Of a stretch of 64,000 nt of DNA, positions 53,953-62,667 are shown one piece after another. The stretch spans positions 1 through 64,000 of the forward strand of contig NZ_JAMBOX010000003.1 in assembly GCF_023715785.1 (NCBI RefSeq), written 5' to 3'. Below the pieces are notes generated by a model. That model saw nothing but the letters and a program-made list of their open reading frames with translations. It did not search any database and was not told the DNA's origin. How positions within the stretch are numbered: the first letter of the stretch is position 1; each line of letters begins with the position of its first letter. The stretch is from Neobacillus niacini. GTDB lineage: Bacteria > Bacillota > Bacilli > Bacillales > Cytobacillaceae. Made by a program: the position numbers and the translations under genes.

Positions 53953-55185
53953 ATGACCTATTGTTTTGTGTTAGATGCACAAGGCAACAAGTTATCTCCA
54001 ACTAGAGAAAATCGTGCATGGTATTTAATCCGCAAAAGGAAAGCTACATTGAAAAACAAATTTCCTATGGTGATTCAATTAGAAAAAGAAATTCCAGTGG
54101 AAGAAATCGATTCAACACTGGTTAAATTAGGTGTTGATGATGGGTCCAAACAGGTTGGGATTGCTTTAGTTCAAGAATGCAAAACAAAAAACAAACCTGT
54201 ATTTAAGGGAACGATTGAACCTCGGACAGATGTAAAAGAAAAAATGTCAGTACGGCGTGGCTATCGTAGATACACAAGAAACCACAAGCGGTACCGTCCC
54301 TCTCTATTTAACAATCGGTCTTCTTCCAAAAAGGAAGGGCGAATTGCCCCAAGTATCAAGCAAAAGAGAGATTCTATTTTAAGGGTAGTCAATCAACTAC
54401 ACAAGTGGATTCGTATCGACGAAAGCTTCCTAGAAAACGTTTTAATCGATATCCGAGCATTAGAAAAAGGCTATAAACCATGCAAATGGGAGTATCAACG
54501 AAGCAATCGTCTAGATGAAAACATTCGAAAAGCAGTTGTTCTGCGAGACCGTAACACTTGTCAAGAATGTGGCCTGATAAATACCCGGATGGAAGTACAC
54601 CATATTATTCCAAGACGTTTGAATGGCAGCGATTCGATTCATAACTTAATAACTCTCTGTTCTACATGTCATGGAAGGATTTCTGGAGATGAGCTAGCCC
54701 ACTCTAAGAGATTCCATGAAAAAATCAAAGGAAGAAATATTCCTTTCGGAGACGCCATGCATGTTATGCAAGGGAAAACCTTTCTCCAAAATAAGTTAAG
54801 AGAGATTGCATCGTTATCCCTTACAACGGGAGGGGATACAGCAAATAAACGAATTGATTGGGAAATCGAGAAAACTCACGCCAATGATGCAATTGTAGTT
54901 TGTGGCTCAAAGGTAAATTCTCAACAATGTGAAATGAAAAACTGGACTATAAAGCCCTTGATAAAACGCTCAAAGAAAAAAATCGAGTCGTTAAATGGGT
55001 TTTATCATCGGGATTTTGTTAAATATATCAAAGGTAATGGCGAAGCCTATTTTGCGTATATCACCGCCTTATATCCGATGAAAAATCAATGTAACATGAC
55101 AACCGTAGACGGTAAAGTGTTAAAAAGATATGGTATTAACAGACTTAAATTAATATGGCGTTCTAATAAAATATTCTGGTATTAA
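53953..55185 (+). CDS. iscB: IscB RNA-guided nuclease (RuvC-HNH, RRXRR N-terminus)
   Basis: IscB is the transposon-encoded ancestor of Cas9, cutting DNA guided by an omegaRNA. In the 410-residue protein, residues 1-45 form the PLMP/RRXRR domain (VLDAQGNKLSPTRENRA). RuvC-I is GVDDGSKQVGIAL (D62), and an Arg-rich bridge helix spans 101-115. RuvC-II is near VLIDIRALE (D166). The HNH domain has C203, C206, H216, H217, N231, C236 and C239, and RuvC-III has H309 and D312 (THANDAIV). The start at 53953 follows GGAGG; an in-frame extension runs into the omegaRNA. No tnpA is adjacent. It lies between the Mta-like gene and the F0 cluster. Confidence 0.93.
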   Translation: MTYCFVLDAQGNKLSPTRENRAWYLIRKRKATLKNKFPMVIQLEKEIPVEEIDSTLVKLGVDDGSKQVGIALVQECKTKNKPVFKGTIEPRTDVKEKMSVRRGYRRYTRNHKRYRPSLFNNRSSSKKEGRIAPSIKQKRDSILRVVNQLHKWIRIDESFLENVLIDIRALEKGYKPCKWEYQRSNRLDENIRKAVVLRDRNTCQECGLINTRMEVHHIIPRRLNGSDSIHNLITLCSTCHGRISGDELAHSKRFHEKIKGRNIPFGDAMHVMQGKTFLQNKLREIASLSLTTGGDTANKRIDWEIEKTHANDAIVVCGSKVNSQQCEMKNWTIKPLIKRSKKKIESLNGFYHRDFVKYIKGNGEAYFAYITALYPMKNQCNMTTVDGKVLKRYGINRLKLIWRSNKIFWY

Positions 55186-55193
55186 ATTCATAG

Positions 55194-56013
<820 letters not shown>

Positions 56014-56031
56014 GGTAAGGAGGTGTGAATA

Positions 56032-56406
56032 ATGGGGGAATTTGAAATTTTCGGGATGCCGGTATCATTGGGGACGATGATTTTTCAAGCTGTCATCTTT
56101 ACCGCGTTAATTTGGATCCTTAAGCAAAAGTTTCTCTCCAAGCTCGTGGGCGCGATGGAAAGTCGAAGAGAATCGATCGATAACCAGCTAAATCTGGCGG
56201 AAACTTACAAACACGAAGCAGAGGAAGAACTGTTGAAGCAGCGGGAAATGACGGAAAAAGCGACGCAGGAAGCCAAGCAAATCATAGCGAAAGCCCGTGA
56301 GGAAGCGAACATAATAGTAAAAGCAGCCAGAAAAGAAGCCTTCACCATCCGAACAGAAGCCTATGAAAACGAACGTCGGGCGTTGAAAGGACGTGGCGCA
56401 TCATGA
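56032..56406 (+). CDS. Shortened F0 subunit b-like protein (AtpF-like)
   Basis: This 124-residue protein has one N-terminal membrane helix (about residues 13-32, then a basic KQKFLSKLVG). A charged coiled coil follows with the AtpF-like run SRRESIDNQLNLAE and AKAREEANIIVKAARKEA. Bacillus AtpF is about 170 residues; the missing C-terminal 45-50 residues are those that bind the delta subunit of F1. AAGGAGGTG precedes the ATG. Its stop overlaps the next start (ATGA). It may pair with the orphan a subunit but lacks the F1-docking end. Confidence 0.82.
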   Translation: MGEFEIFGMPVSLGTMIFQAVIFTALIWILKQKFLSKLVGAMESRRESIDNQLNLAETYKHEAEEELLKQREMTEKATQEAKQIIAKAREEANIIVKAARKEAFTIRTEAYENERRALKGRGAS

Positions 56407-57368
56407 AGTACGAGTTCGTCAAAGAACACGGGAAGTTAATCGAAAAAATCGTCATTGATAACGAACCGAAATGGGTCTATGTCCAATATACAAAAGGGAA
56501 TCTTGAAAAGTTTGCCTATACATTGAAAAATAATCCTGAAAGTACATCTCATATCGTCGAGAATTTTATGGAGGGGCTGCCGATTTCCGAAGAATTGAAG
56601 ACGGATGTGGGCAGATTCCTAGCTACGCTGAATACTAGCAACGAAACAAATTTCCAGGCGTTTATTAACTTTCTGGTGCAAACCTTGTCGCTCCACCTGA
56701 TGGTCGGTATCGCCCTGGCTTTATCGATTTACAGCGGCTATCAGTTGGGGACAAAATTGGATGCAAGATTAGTAATTTATCCGGGTTTCACGATTATTGG
56801 GATCTTTTTAGGAATTGCGATTGGAAGTTTGCTTGGCTACGTAATGATGTTAAAATACCTTGGCACCCATGGAGAGAAAGGCAAACTTCCGCCAGTGAAA
56901 ATCGGAGTAAAGAAAAAGCCTGAAACCGGGCACTGGCCTATTATTAGCGTAACCATTTCCGATATTCGCGAAGCGGTACGACTATTCGCAGCCGATCTGC
57001 CAAAAGGGATTAATCGAACGATTTTAATAAAAGATGACTATAGCATTGATTTCGAACAACTGGCGCCGTATCTTGGCGGTGTTCCTAATCAGCCGTTTTA
57101 TATGTCGAAAGAGACATTCACTATTTACGAGGAGATGGAAAAGGACATCCCACCCCTCCTCGATAAGGTTCAAAAAGCGGTCAATTTGTTTTATAAAGTA
57201 AACAAAACATACCCGATCCGGCCATATGACCCGCTTTACCGGGTCAACTACCACCAGCTGCTGCAAGGCCATTACCTCGATAGCATACCGCCAATTGATT
57301 TTTATTTCACCGACTATGACGGCTTGATTACCGACCAGAAACCAGAAAAGAAGCTGGTTGGCGGGTAG
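56403..57368 (+). CDS. AtpZ/AtpI-like two-helix protein fused to soluble domains
   Basis: In this 321-residue protein, residues 1-88 are soluble and unrecognised. Two membrane helices at about 91-116 and 122-150 (LSLHLMVGIALALSIYSGYQLG; LVIYPGFTIIGIFLGIAIGS) look like AtpZ/AtpI, the small accessory proteins of ATP synthase operons. Residues 178-315 form a soluble domain (TISDIREAVRLFAADLPKGI, PYLGGVPNQPFYMSKETF) resembling a Bacillus domain of unknown function (DUF3939-like, tentative). AtpZ/AtpI proteins have been linked to c-ring assembly and to magnesium or calcium uptake. Start overlaps the b-like stop, so all three genes are coupled. Confidence 0.72.
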   Translation: MKYEFVKEHGKLIEKIVIDNEPKWVYVQYTKGNLEKFAYTLKNNPESTSHIVENFMEGLPISEELKTDVGRFLATLNTSNETNFQAFINFLVQTLSLHLMVGIALALSIYSGYQLGTKLDARLVIYPGFTIIGIFLGIAIGSLLGYVMMLKYLGTHGEKGKLPPVKIGVKKKPETGHWPIISVTISDIREAVRLFAADLPKGINRTILIKDDYSIDFEQLAPYLGGVPNQPFYMSKETFTIYEEMEKDIPPLLDKVQKAVNLFYKVNKTYPIRPYDPLYRVNYHQLLQGHYLDSIPPIDFYFTDYDGLITDQKPEKKLVGG

Positions 57369-57383
57369 GTACTTGGATCTCGG

Positions 57384-57410
57384 CAGGTTTTTGTGAACCT
57401 GTCTTTTTTC
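57384..57410 (+). terminator. Terminator of the orphan F0 operon
   Basis: CAGGTT TTTGTG AACCTG is followed by TCTTTTTT, 16 bp after the last gene. It shows that the three genes end as one unit. Confidence 0.85.
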
Positions 57411-57564
57411 TGTTATTTTGGCGCTATGATTCCTGCAAGGACGGCTCCTCCAACTTTTGTTTTTCCCGATGACGCCTGAGTTCTTGAGGACGGCTTTTCC
57501 ATTTTTTTTAGTCATTGTTTATCCCCCTTGCTGCATAGAGTTTATAAAGGAGGCTGGGACAAAC

Positions 57565-57927
57565 GTGAAAACTTCTTTTTCAACCATGAATTTGATTCGT
57601 TATACAGTAGCTTTTGTTTTTATTGTTTCTGGACTAATGAAATTATTGAATGCCGACTTGGCCAATCATTTTTTGAACATCGGACTCCCTTATCCTGAGT
57701 TGTTGCTAAAAATCGTCATCCTGCTGGAAATCGGCTGCGGGGCGTTGATTCTAGCAAGTAAATATGTCAAAAATGCGGTTATCCCTTTAATCGCGATTAT
57801 AATTGCCGCGATCCTGTTAACCAAACTGCCGCTGCTGACCTCGGGGATCTTGCTGTTTGCCTTTAATGCACGCCTGGACATCGTGATGCTGGTGTTGTTG
57901 ATTGCTTTATATAAAAGGTATCCTTGA
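57565..57927 (+). CDS. DoxX-like membrane protein
   Basis: This 120-residue protein has four hydrophobic helices and the DoxX family opening (IRYTVAFVFIVSGLMKLL, then LLLKIVILLEIGCGALIL). The start is a GTG after AAGGAGG at about 11 nt; the frame is open to 57457 but lacks support. Members act in membrane redox or unknown processes. It is monocistronic. Confidence 0.8.
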   Translation: MKTSFSTMNLIRYTVAFVFIVSGLMKLLNADLANHFLNIGLPYPELLLKIVILLEIGCGALILASKYVKNAVIPLIAIIIAAILLTKLPLLTSGILLFAFNARLDIVMLVLLIALYKRYP

Positions 57928-57935
57928 GTTTTGTG

Positions 57936-57970
57936 CCAGATTGCCTTGGAGCTGTCTGGTTTTTATTTTT
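57936..57970 (+). terminator. Terminator of the DoxX-like gene
   Basis: CCAGA...TCTGG is followed by TTTTTATTTTTG, just after the stop codon. Confidence 0.7.
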
Positions 57971-57983
57971 GAAAAAAAGTCTT

Positions 57984-59189
57984 TTAGAGAGATTCTAAGA
58001 GTCTTTTTTGAGTATTATCTGTCGTAAAAACGGAGACCCTTGTAAACTGTTTACCAAAATTCGGATCTGCCACTACTTCGGGATTCAGGATGTCATCCCC
58101 TTTAGGCTTAACCCCTTCTTCCACCCATTTAACAAGATCGGAGAATCCCTCTACCTCCTCCTGTTTATTAAATCCACAATGCTGAATGTCTCTAATAGCT
58201 CTTGGAACGAAGAGGTCAGAGTTGCCCTTCTCCGCTATTCTTTCGCCATAGATTTGCTCCATACTGAATGGAACAAACAGGTCACCAATATTGTGCATAG
58301 CAAGTACTGGAATTTTAATATTACCAGTCACCTTTGGTACCCCTGTTAACCCTTGCTGTTTCGATGAAGGATCAGCTGCAACACGAATGACGGACTCATT
58401 TAATTCCTTTTCTTCAGGGGATAATGCTGGGTCATTATCCAACTGGTAAACCATGTCAGCTGTATTGACTATATTACCAGGCGCCACACCGTAGCCAGGA
58501 GCTGTGGTATGTTGACCAAGCAAGAAACTCTTATAGTTTTCGAAAGCTACGTCAAATAATGGGCGATCCCCGCCAGACATATTCTCGGTAACAGCTTTTA
58601 GTTTGTTATATAAAATGTTTTGATTTGAGATTCCATTTTGGAATTCCATTTTTGCCATAATAGTCGGGACTGTCTCCGTTGCATAGGTGGAACTTGCCGG
58701 GAATTGTTGCTTTTCTTTTTCGATGCCAACAAGTGCCTGTGCAACAAAATTATAGCTTCCAAAATAATCAAACAGCTCTGTATCACCGGTCACCCTGCAC
58801 ATTGGGAACGCGCCGTCATAGGCCTTCGGATACTGCTCAGCAAGAACAGCGGTAACATGGCCGCCCATGGAATGGCCCGTTATATATACCCTTTTTGGCT
58901 TTCCTACTTTACCATTAAAGAAAGTTCCTAACGAGTGAGTGTCTTTAACCCCTTGCGCCACATCATATCCATTCGTGCTATAACTCGAGGCTGCCCAGGC
59001 ATAGCCGTTTTTGATTAAGTGCTCACGCAAATTCGTTGGATTGCTTACCGTTAACTCCAACCCCTGCCCACGATACCCATGCGCATAAAGAACCAATTCA
59101 CCGTTCCAATTCTTTGGGTTTCGAAGGGCTCCGAAAGGGTATCATGAGTTCCTCGTTCCATAAACCATCTTTAAAAGGGGGATAAAATT
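57984..59189 (-). pseudogene. Alpha/beta hydrolase, 5' end lost by frameshift
   Basis: An open frame of 370 codons (57984-59096) encodes an alpha/beta hydrolase with VLYAHGYRG, the nucleophile elbow TGHSMGGH, a candidate Asp in NIGDLFVPF and His in IQHCGF. Its frame is closed upstream by a TGA at 59142-59144. A second frame just upstream reads PPFKDGLWNEELMIPF and looks like the continuation, so a frameshift near 59125-59140 is likely. No signal peptide or ribosome site is found. The stop codon lies in a terminator hairpin (57972-58003). It is probably inactive unless the shift is a sequence error. Confidence 0.7.
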
Positions 59190-59351
59190 GTGTGTGCGGA
59201 TTGCGGTGCTGAAGAAGCCGTGGACGCCGCCGTTTTGCGAAGTGTACGGGAGTTGATTATGCTTTTTCCGGAGATAAAGATAACAACAAGTCTGCTTCAT
59301 GAGTGGTGTGGCGGAATGGTATCTCGAAAGACGATTAGAAGAATTTTATAA
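59190..59351 (+). CDS. Small CxxC protein, 53 residues, unknown
   Basis: A GTG with AAAGGGGG about 10 nt upstream opens a 53-codon frame. The product has an N-terminal CADCG metal-site-like motif and a helical body ending VSRKTIRRIL. A hairpin terminator follows at 59420-59458, so signals support a real gene. A further ATG lies at residue 24. No family is recognised. It is divergent from the decayed hydrolase, whose lost 5' end lies next to it. Confidence 0.6.
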   Translation: MCADCGAEEAVDAAVLRSVRELIMLFPEIKITTSLLHEWCGGMVSRKTIRRIL

Positions 59352-59419
59352 CAAAACTGTGAATCAATCGGAAATACTAAGTATCGTTATTTTATATTAA
59401 AAGAGTAATTTTCCTTTAG

Positions 59420-59458
59420 GGCTCGGAATCATAATTTAATGTGATGCCGGGCTTTTTT
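59420..59458 (+). terminator. Terminator of the small CxxC gene
   Basis: GGGCTCGGAATCA...TGATGCCGGGC is followed by TTTTTT. The stem includes one G-U pair. Confidence 0.75.
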
Positions 59459-59460
59459 AC

Positions 59461-59610
59461 CGATGACACTCCTCAAACTCCTTCACGGGTAAAATAAACC
59501 CTACTTTTTTTATCGATGACACCCCTTCTCGGGTAAATTAATCCCCATTTTATACCGCAGACACCTTCCATTCCACCTTCACGGTCAAATCAACTCTGCA
59601 ATCTAACATA
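59461..59610. repeat. Degenerate direct repeats of about 53 bp
   Basis: CGATGACAC(T/C)CCT...CACGGGTAAAATAAACCC recurs as CGATGACACCCCTTCTCGGGTAAATTAATCCCC and again, weaker, as CGCAGACACCTTCC...CACGGTCAAATCAA. Unit starts are 59461, 59514 and 59556, so the period is 53, then 42 after an internal deletion. Each unit is loosely palindromic (TTTACC...GGTAAA). No coding potential is seen before the UvrC-like gene. Confidence 0.65.
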
Positions 59611-59684
59611 AGGGTAATAACGAACTCCCTGCCATATAGACTGATATGCTAAACTAGAATAGCTAAGAAGGGAGTGGGCCAAAA

Positions 59685-60713
59685 ATGGATCTAAAGGAAA
59701 AGGTAAAAATTCTCCCCACATCTCCCGGCGTTTATCTCATGAAGGATCGCCACCATACGATTATTTATGTCGGGAAAGCCAAAAATCTGAAGAAACGGGT
59801 GCAGTCGTACTTTTATCAGTCAAAGGGCCACTCGCCGAAGATTAAAAAGCTGATAAACACAATACACGATATCGATACCATCAACACTGACACTGAATTT
59901 GAAGCGTTTATGCTTGAATGTCAATTAATCAAGGAAATAAAGCCGTATTTTAATCGAAAAATGAAAAATCCCAAGTCCTATACCTATATAACGGTAATGA
60001 TGGATAATGGGATGCGCAGGCTCGCTCTGACAGACACGCCAATAGATGGAACTCTTCATTTCGGTCCATTCGTCAACAAATACACCGTGGAAAAAGCGAT
60101 TCAAGGCATAAAGGATATCTTTAAAATCAACTGCTGCAAAAGTTCAAACAAAAAAACACCTTGTTTGAACTACGCCATTGGCCTATGCATCGGCGTCTGC
60201 CTTGGCGGGCCCGCATTAGATGAATACAACAGAATCATGGATAGAATCATTGCCATTTTCGATGGTACTGATACCAGTATTTTTGAAGAAATAGAACAAA
60301 AAATGCAAACTGCCGCCCAACAATATGATTTTAAAACTGCCGCAAAAATTAGAGATAATCTGGAGGTTCTCAACTTCCTTTTATATAAAGAGCGGGTCAT
60401 TGAGTTTACCGAAGCAAACCAAAATATCGCTGTTATCGAGGACTTGGATGAAACGGCCTTTAAGTTCTTTTTAATCAAAGGGAATAAAGTTCTTTTCTCA
60501 AAAAAATACCGCCGCGAACAAGATAATTTTTCAGAAATGGCAGCCCAAATAGCTCATTGTTTCAAACAAAATGAACCACACCTACTAGTTACAAGAGATG
60601 ACTTGGACGAAGCGCAAATTATATACAGTTATTTAAAAAGCAGCCAATGCCGTTCCATCATCATTCCAGAGGACCAGCTTGGTCAAAGCAACGTGATTAA
60701 CGGATTACTTTAA
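59685..60713 (+). CDS. UvrC-like GIY-YIG nuclease lacking the C-terminal half
   Basis: In this 342-residue protein an N-terminal GIY-YIG domain (PGVYLMKD, IIYVGKAKNLKKRV; residues about 12-95) is followed by the UvrC cysteine cluster (CC...PCLNYAIGLCIGVC). A UVR motif (about 205-235, EQKMQTAAQQYDFKTAAKIRD) and a trailing domain end it. UvrC is about 590 residues; the RNase H-like 5' nuclease and helix-hairpin-helix are absent. It can be expected to make at most the 3' incision, as E. coli Cho does. AAGGGAGTG precedes the ATG. The ending is clean, with no remnant downstream. Confidence 0.88.
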   Translation: MDLKEKVKILPTSPGVYLMKDRHHTIIYVGKAKNLKKRVQSYFYQSKGHSPKIKKLINTIHDIDTINTDTEFEAFMLECQLIKEIKPYFNRKMKNPKSYTYITVMMDNGMRRLALTDTPIDGTLHFGPFVNKYTVEKAIQGIKDIFKINCCKSSNKKTPCLNYAIGLCIGVCLGGPALDEYNRIMDRIIAIFDGTDTSIFEEIEQKMQTAAQQYDFKTAAKIRDNLEVLNFLLYKERVIEFTEANQNIAVIEDLDETAFKFFLIKGNKVLFSKKYRREQDNFSEMAAQIAHCFKQNEPHLLVTRDDLDEAQIIYSYLKSSQCRSIIIPEDQLGQSNVINGLL

Positions 60714-60858
60714 ATGCCCCGTCCAAGAGCCCTTTTGTGTGAAATATTTGAATTTACCTACTATTTTAAAATAACTTTCTTTTCCCCAAAGCAATACCAA
60801 AAACACGATAACATCAAGGATTCTCCATTACTGCGAATTGGTTTCCAGTAAAAAATTT

Positions 60859-60887
60859 TTGACGATTCTAAACAATAAAAGTATTAT
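60859..60887 (+). promoter_or_regulatory. Promoter of the first POT transporter gene
   Basis: A -35 TTGACG (60859-60864), a 17-bp spacer and a -10 TATTAT (60882-60887) lie 25 bp before the start codon of the transporter. Confidence 0.7.
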
Positions 60888-60912
60888 AGAATAATAAAAG
60901 GGAGGTAACTTT

Positions 60913-62403
60913 ATGGCAAATTTGGATAAGCAGACAATTGTGGACAGTGTACCTCAGAAGGGATTTTTCGGACATCCAAAAGGTCTATCCACACTGTTCT
61001 TTACTGAATTCTGGGAGCGTTTCTCTTATTATGGGATGAGAGCAATCCTTGTATTCTATATGTATTATGAGGTATCCAAGGGTGGCCTTGGCATGGATAA
61101 GACCCTTGCCCTTTCAATCATGTCGATTTACGGATCACTCGTTTACATGTCCGGAATTATCGGCGGCTGGCTGGCAGACCGGGTTTTCGGTACTTCAAAG
61201 GCTGTATTCTATGGCGGTATTTTAATCATGCTTGGCCATATTGCCCTGGCGATTCCTGGCACAGTTACTTTGTTCTTCATTTCAATGGTATTAATCGTCC
61301 TTGGGACTGGACTCCTGAAACCAAACGTTTCCACCGTTGTCGGTGATTTGTACGCTGATAACGATAATCGTCGTGATGCCGGTTTTAGTATTTTTTACAT
61401 GGGGATTAACCTTGGTGGCTTCCTTTCGCCATTAATCGTGGGAAAGCTTATGTACACCAGCTTCCATTTAGGCTTTGGTGTAGCTGCAGTCGGAATGTTC
61501 GTCGGATTAATCGTGTTTGTTTTAACCAAGAAAAAAAATCTTGGTCTTGCGGGTACGACAGTTGCCAATCCGCTCTCACCGTCTGAAAAGAAAAAAGTAT
61601 TTACGTATATTGGTGTAGCTGTAATCGTCTTGGCGATTCTTGTCACCATCGCTGTTTTAACCGGTTACCTAACATTTGGAACTTTTGTCAACTTGATCGG
61701 TATTCTTGGTATCTTGATTCCAACTTTATATTTTGTCGTGATGTATCGCAGCAAGAAAACAACATCCGTGGAACGGTCTCGTTTAATTGCTTATATTCCA
61801 CTGTTCATCGCCTCTGTTATGTTCTGGGCGATTCAAGAGCAGGGCTCAACGATTCTTGCTAGCTATGCCGATACACGGACACAATTAAATTTTGCAGGAA
61901 TCAAGATTTCTCCAGCGTGGTTCCAATCACTTAACCCATTATTCATCATCGCGTTAGCGCCAGTTTTTGCATGGCTTTGGATGAAGCTTGGGAAAAATGA
62001 ACCGACCATTCCGCAAAAGTTTTCATTAGCATTATTGTTCGCTGGATTATCTTTTATCGTTATTCTGCTCCCTGCATACTTTGGCGGAACAGATTCATTA
62101 GTTAACCCATTATGGTTAGTGCTAAGCTATTTAATTGTTGTGCTTGGGGAATTGTGCTTATCACCAGTCGGACTATCTGCTACAACGAAGCTTGCTCCAG
62201 CTGCCTTTTCAGCACAAACCATGAGCTTATGGTTCTTATCAAGTGCAGCCGCTCAAGCGATTAACGCACAGATTGTTAAATTCTATACTCCTGAAACCGA
62301 AATGGCTTACTTCGGCATTATCGGCGGTGCATCCTTAGTACTAGGAGTAATCCTATTAATGCTTGCACCAAAGATTCAGGGCTACATGAAAGGCATTCGC
62401 TAA
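60913..62403 (+). CDS. Proton-dependent di-/tripeptide transporter (POT family), copy 1
   Basis: This 496-residue MFS-type transporter has about 12-14 membrane segments. The POT signature ExxERFxYYG is present in TEFWERFSYYGMRA, as is the PTR2 motif region FYMGINLGGFLSPL. It imports small peptides with protons, like lactococcal DtpT. GGGAGG precedes the ATG. A second, related transporter follows in tandem with its own leader. Any link to the peptide ABC importer upstream is functional, not genetic. Confidence 0.94.
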   Translation: MANLDKQTIVDSVPQKGFFGHPKGLSTLFFTEFWERFSYYGMRAILVFYMYYEVSKGGLGMDKTLALSIMSIYGSLVYMSGIIGGWLADRVFGTSKAVFYGGILIMLGHIALAIPGTVTLFFISMVLIVLGTGLLKPNVSTVVGDLYADNDNRRDAGFSIFYMGINLGGFLSPLIVGKLMYTSFHLGFGVAAVGMFVGLIVFVLTKKKNLGLAGTTVANPLSPSEKKKVFTYIGVAVIVLAILVTIAVLTGYLTFGTFVNLIGILGILIPTLYFVVMYRSKKTTSVERSRLIAYIPLFIASVMFWAIQEQGSTILASYADTRTQLNFAGIKISPAWFQSLNPLFIIALAPVFAWLWMKLGKNEPTIPQKFSLALLFAGLSFIVILLPAYFGGTDSLVNPLWLVLSYLIVVLGELCLSPVGLSATTKLAPAAFSAQTMSLWFLSSAAAQAINAQIVKFYTPETEMAYFGIIGGASLVLGVILLMLAPKIQGYMKGIR

Positions 62404-62414
62404 AATTTTTCCGA

Positions 62415-62447
62415 AAAAAGAGGCTGGTTCACAGCCTCTTTTATTTT
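62415..62447 (+). terminator. Terminator of the first POT gene
   Basis: AAAAAAGAGGCTG GTTCA CAGCCTCTTTTATTTTT lies directly after the stop codon. Confidence 0.88.
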
Positions 62448-62597
62448 TCTCGAAAAAGATATTCTGATATAGTAAATGTTGGATGCAATACAGATGTATT
62501 CCAATGCGGCTAAGGTAAATCCCCATTCTTCTAAGTCTTCCCTTAATTTCACACCTATTATGAATCTTTTCAATCTTGGTTCTTCTCGATATTTTAT

Positions 62598-62627
62598 TGA
62601 CGATTTAATAATTTTTAAATTAAGATA
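62598..62627 (+). promoter_or_regulatory. Possible promoter of the second POT gene
   Basis: A -35 TTGACG (62598-62603), an 18-bp spacer and a weak -10 TAAGAT (62622-62627) lie about 40 bp before the start codon. The rest of the 62448-62667 gap shows no gene. Confidence 0.4.
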
Positions 62628-62667
62628 ATTATACTAAAATATAAATCTCCAACGAGGAGGAAAGAAT

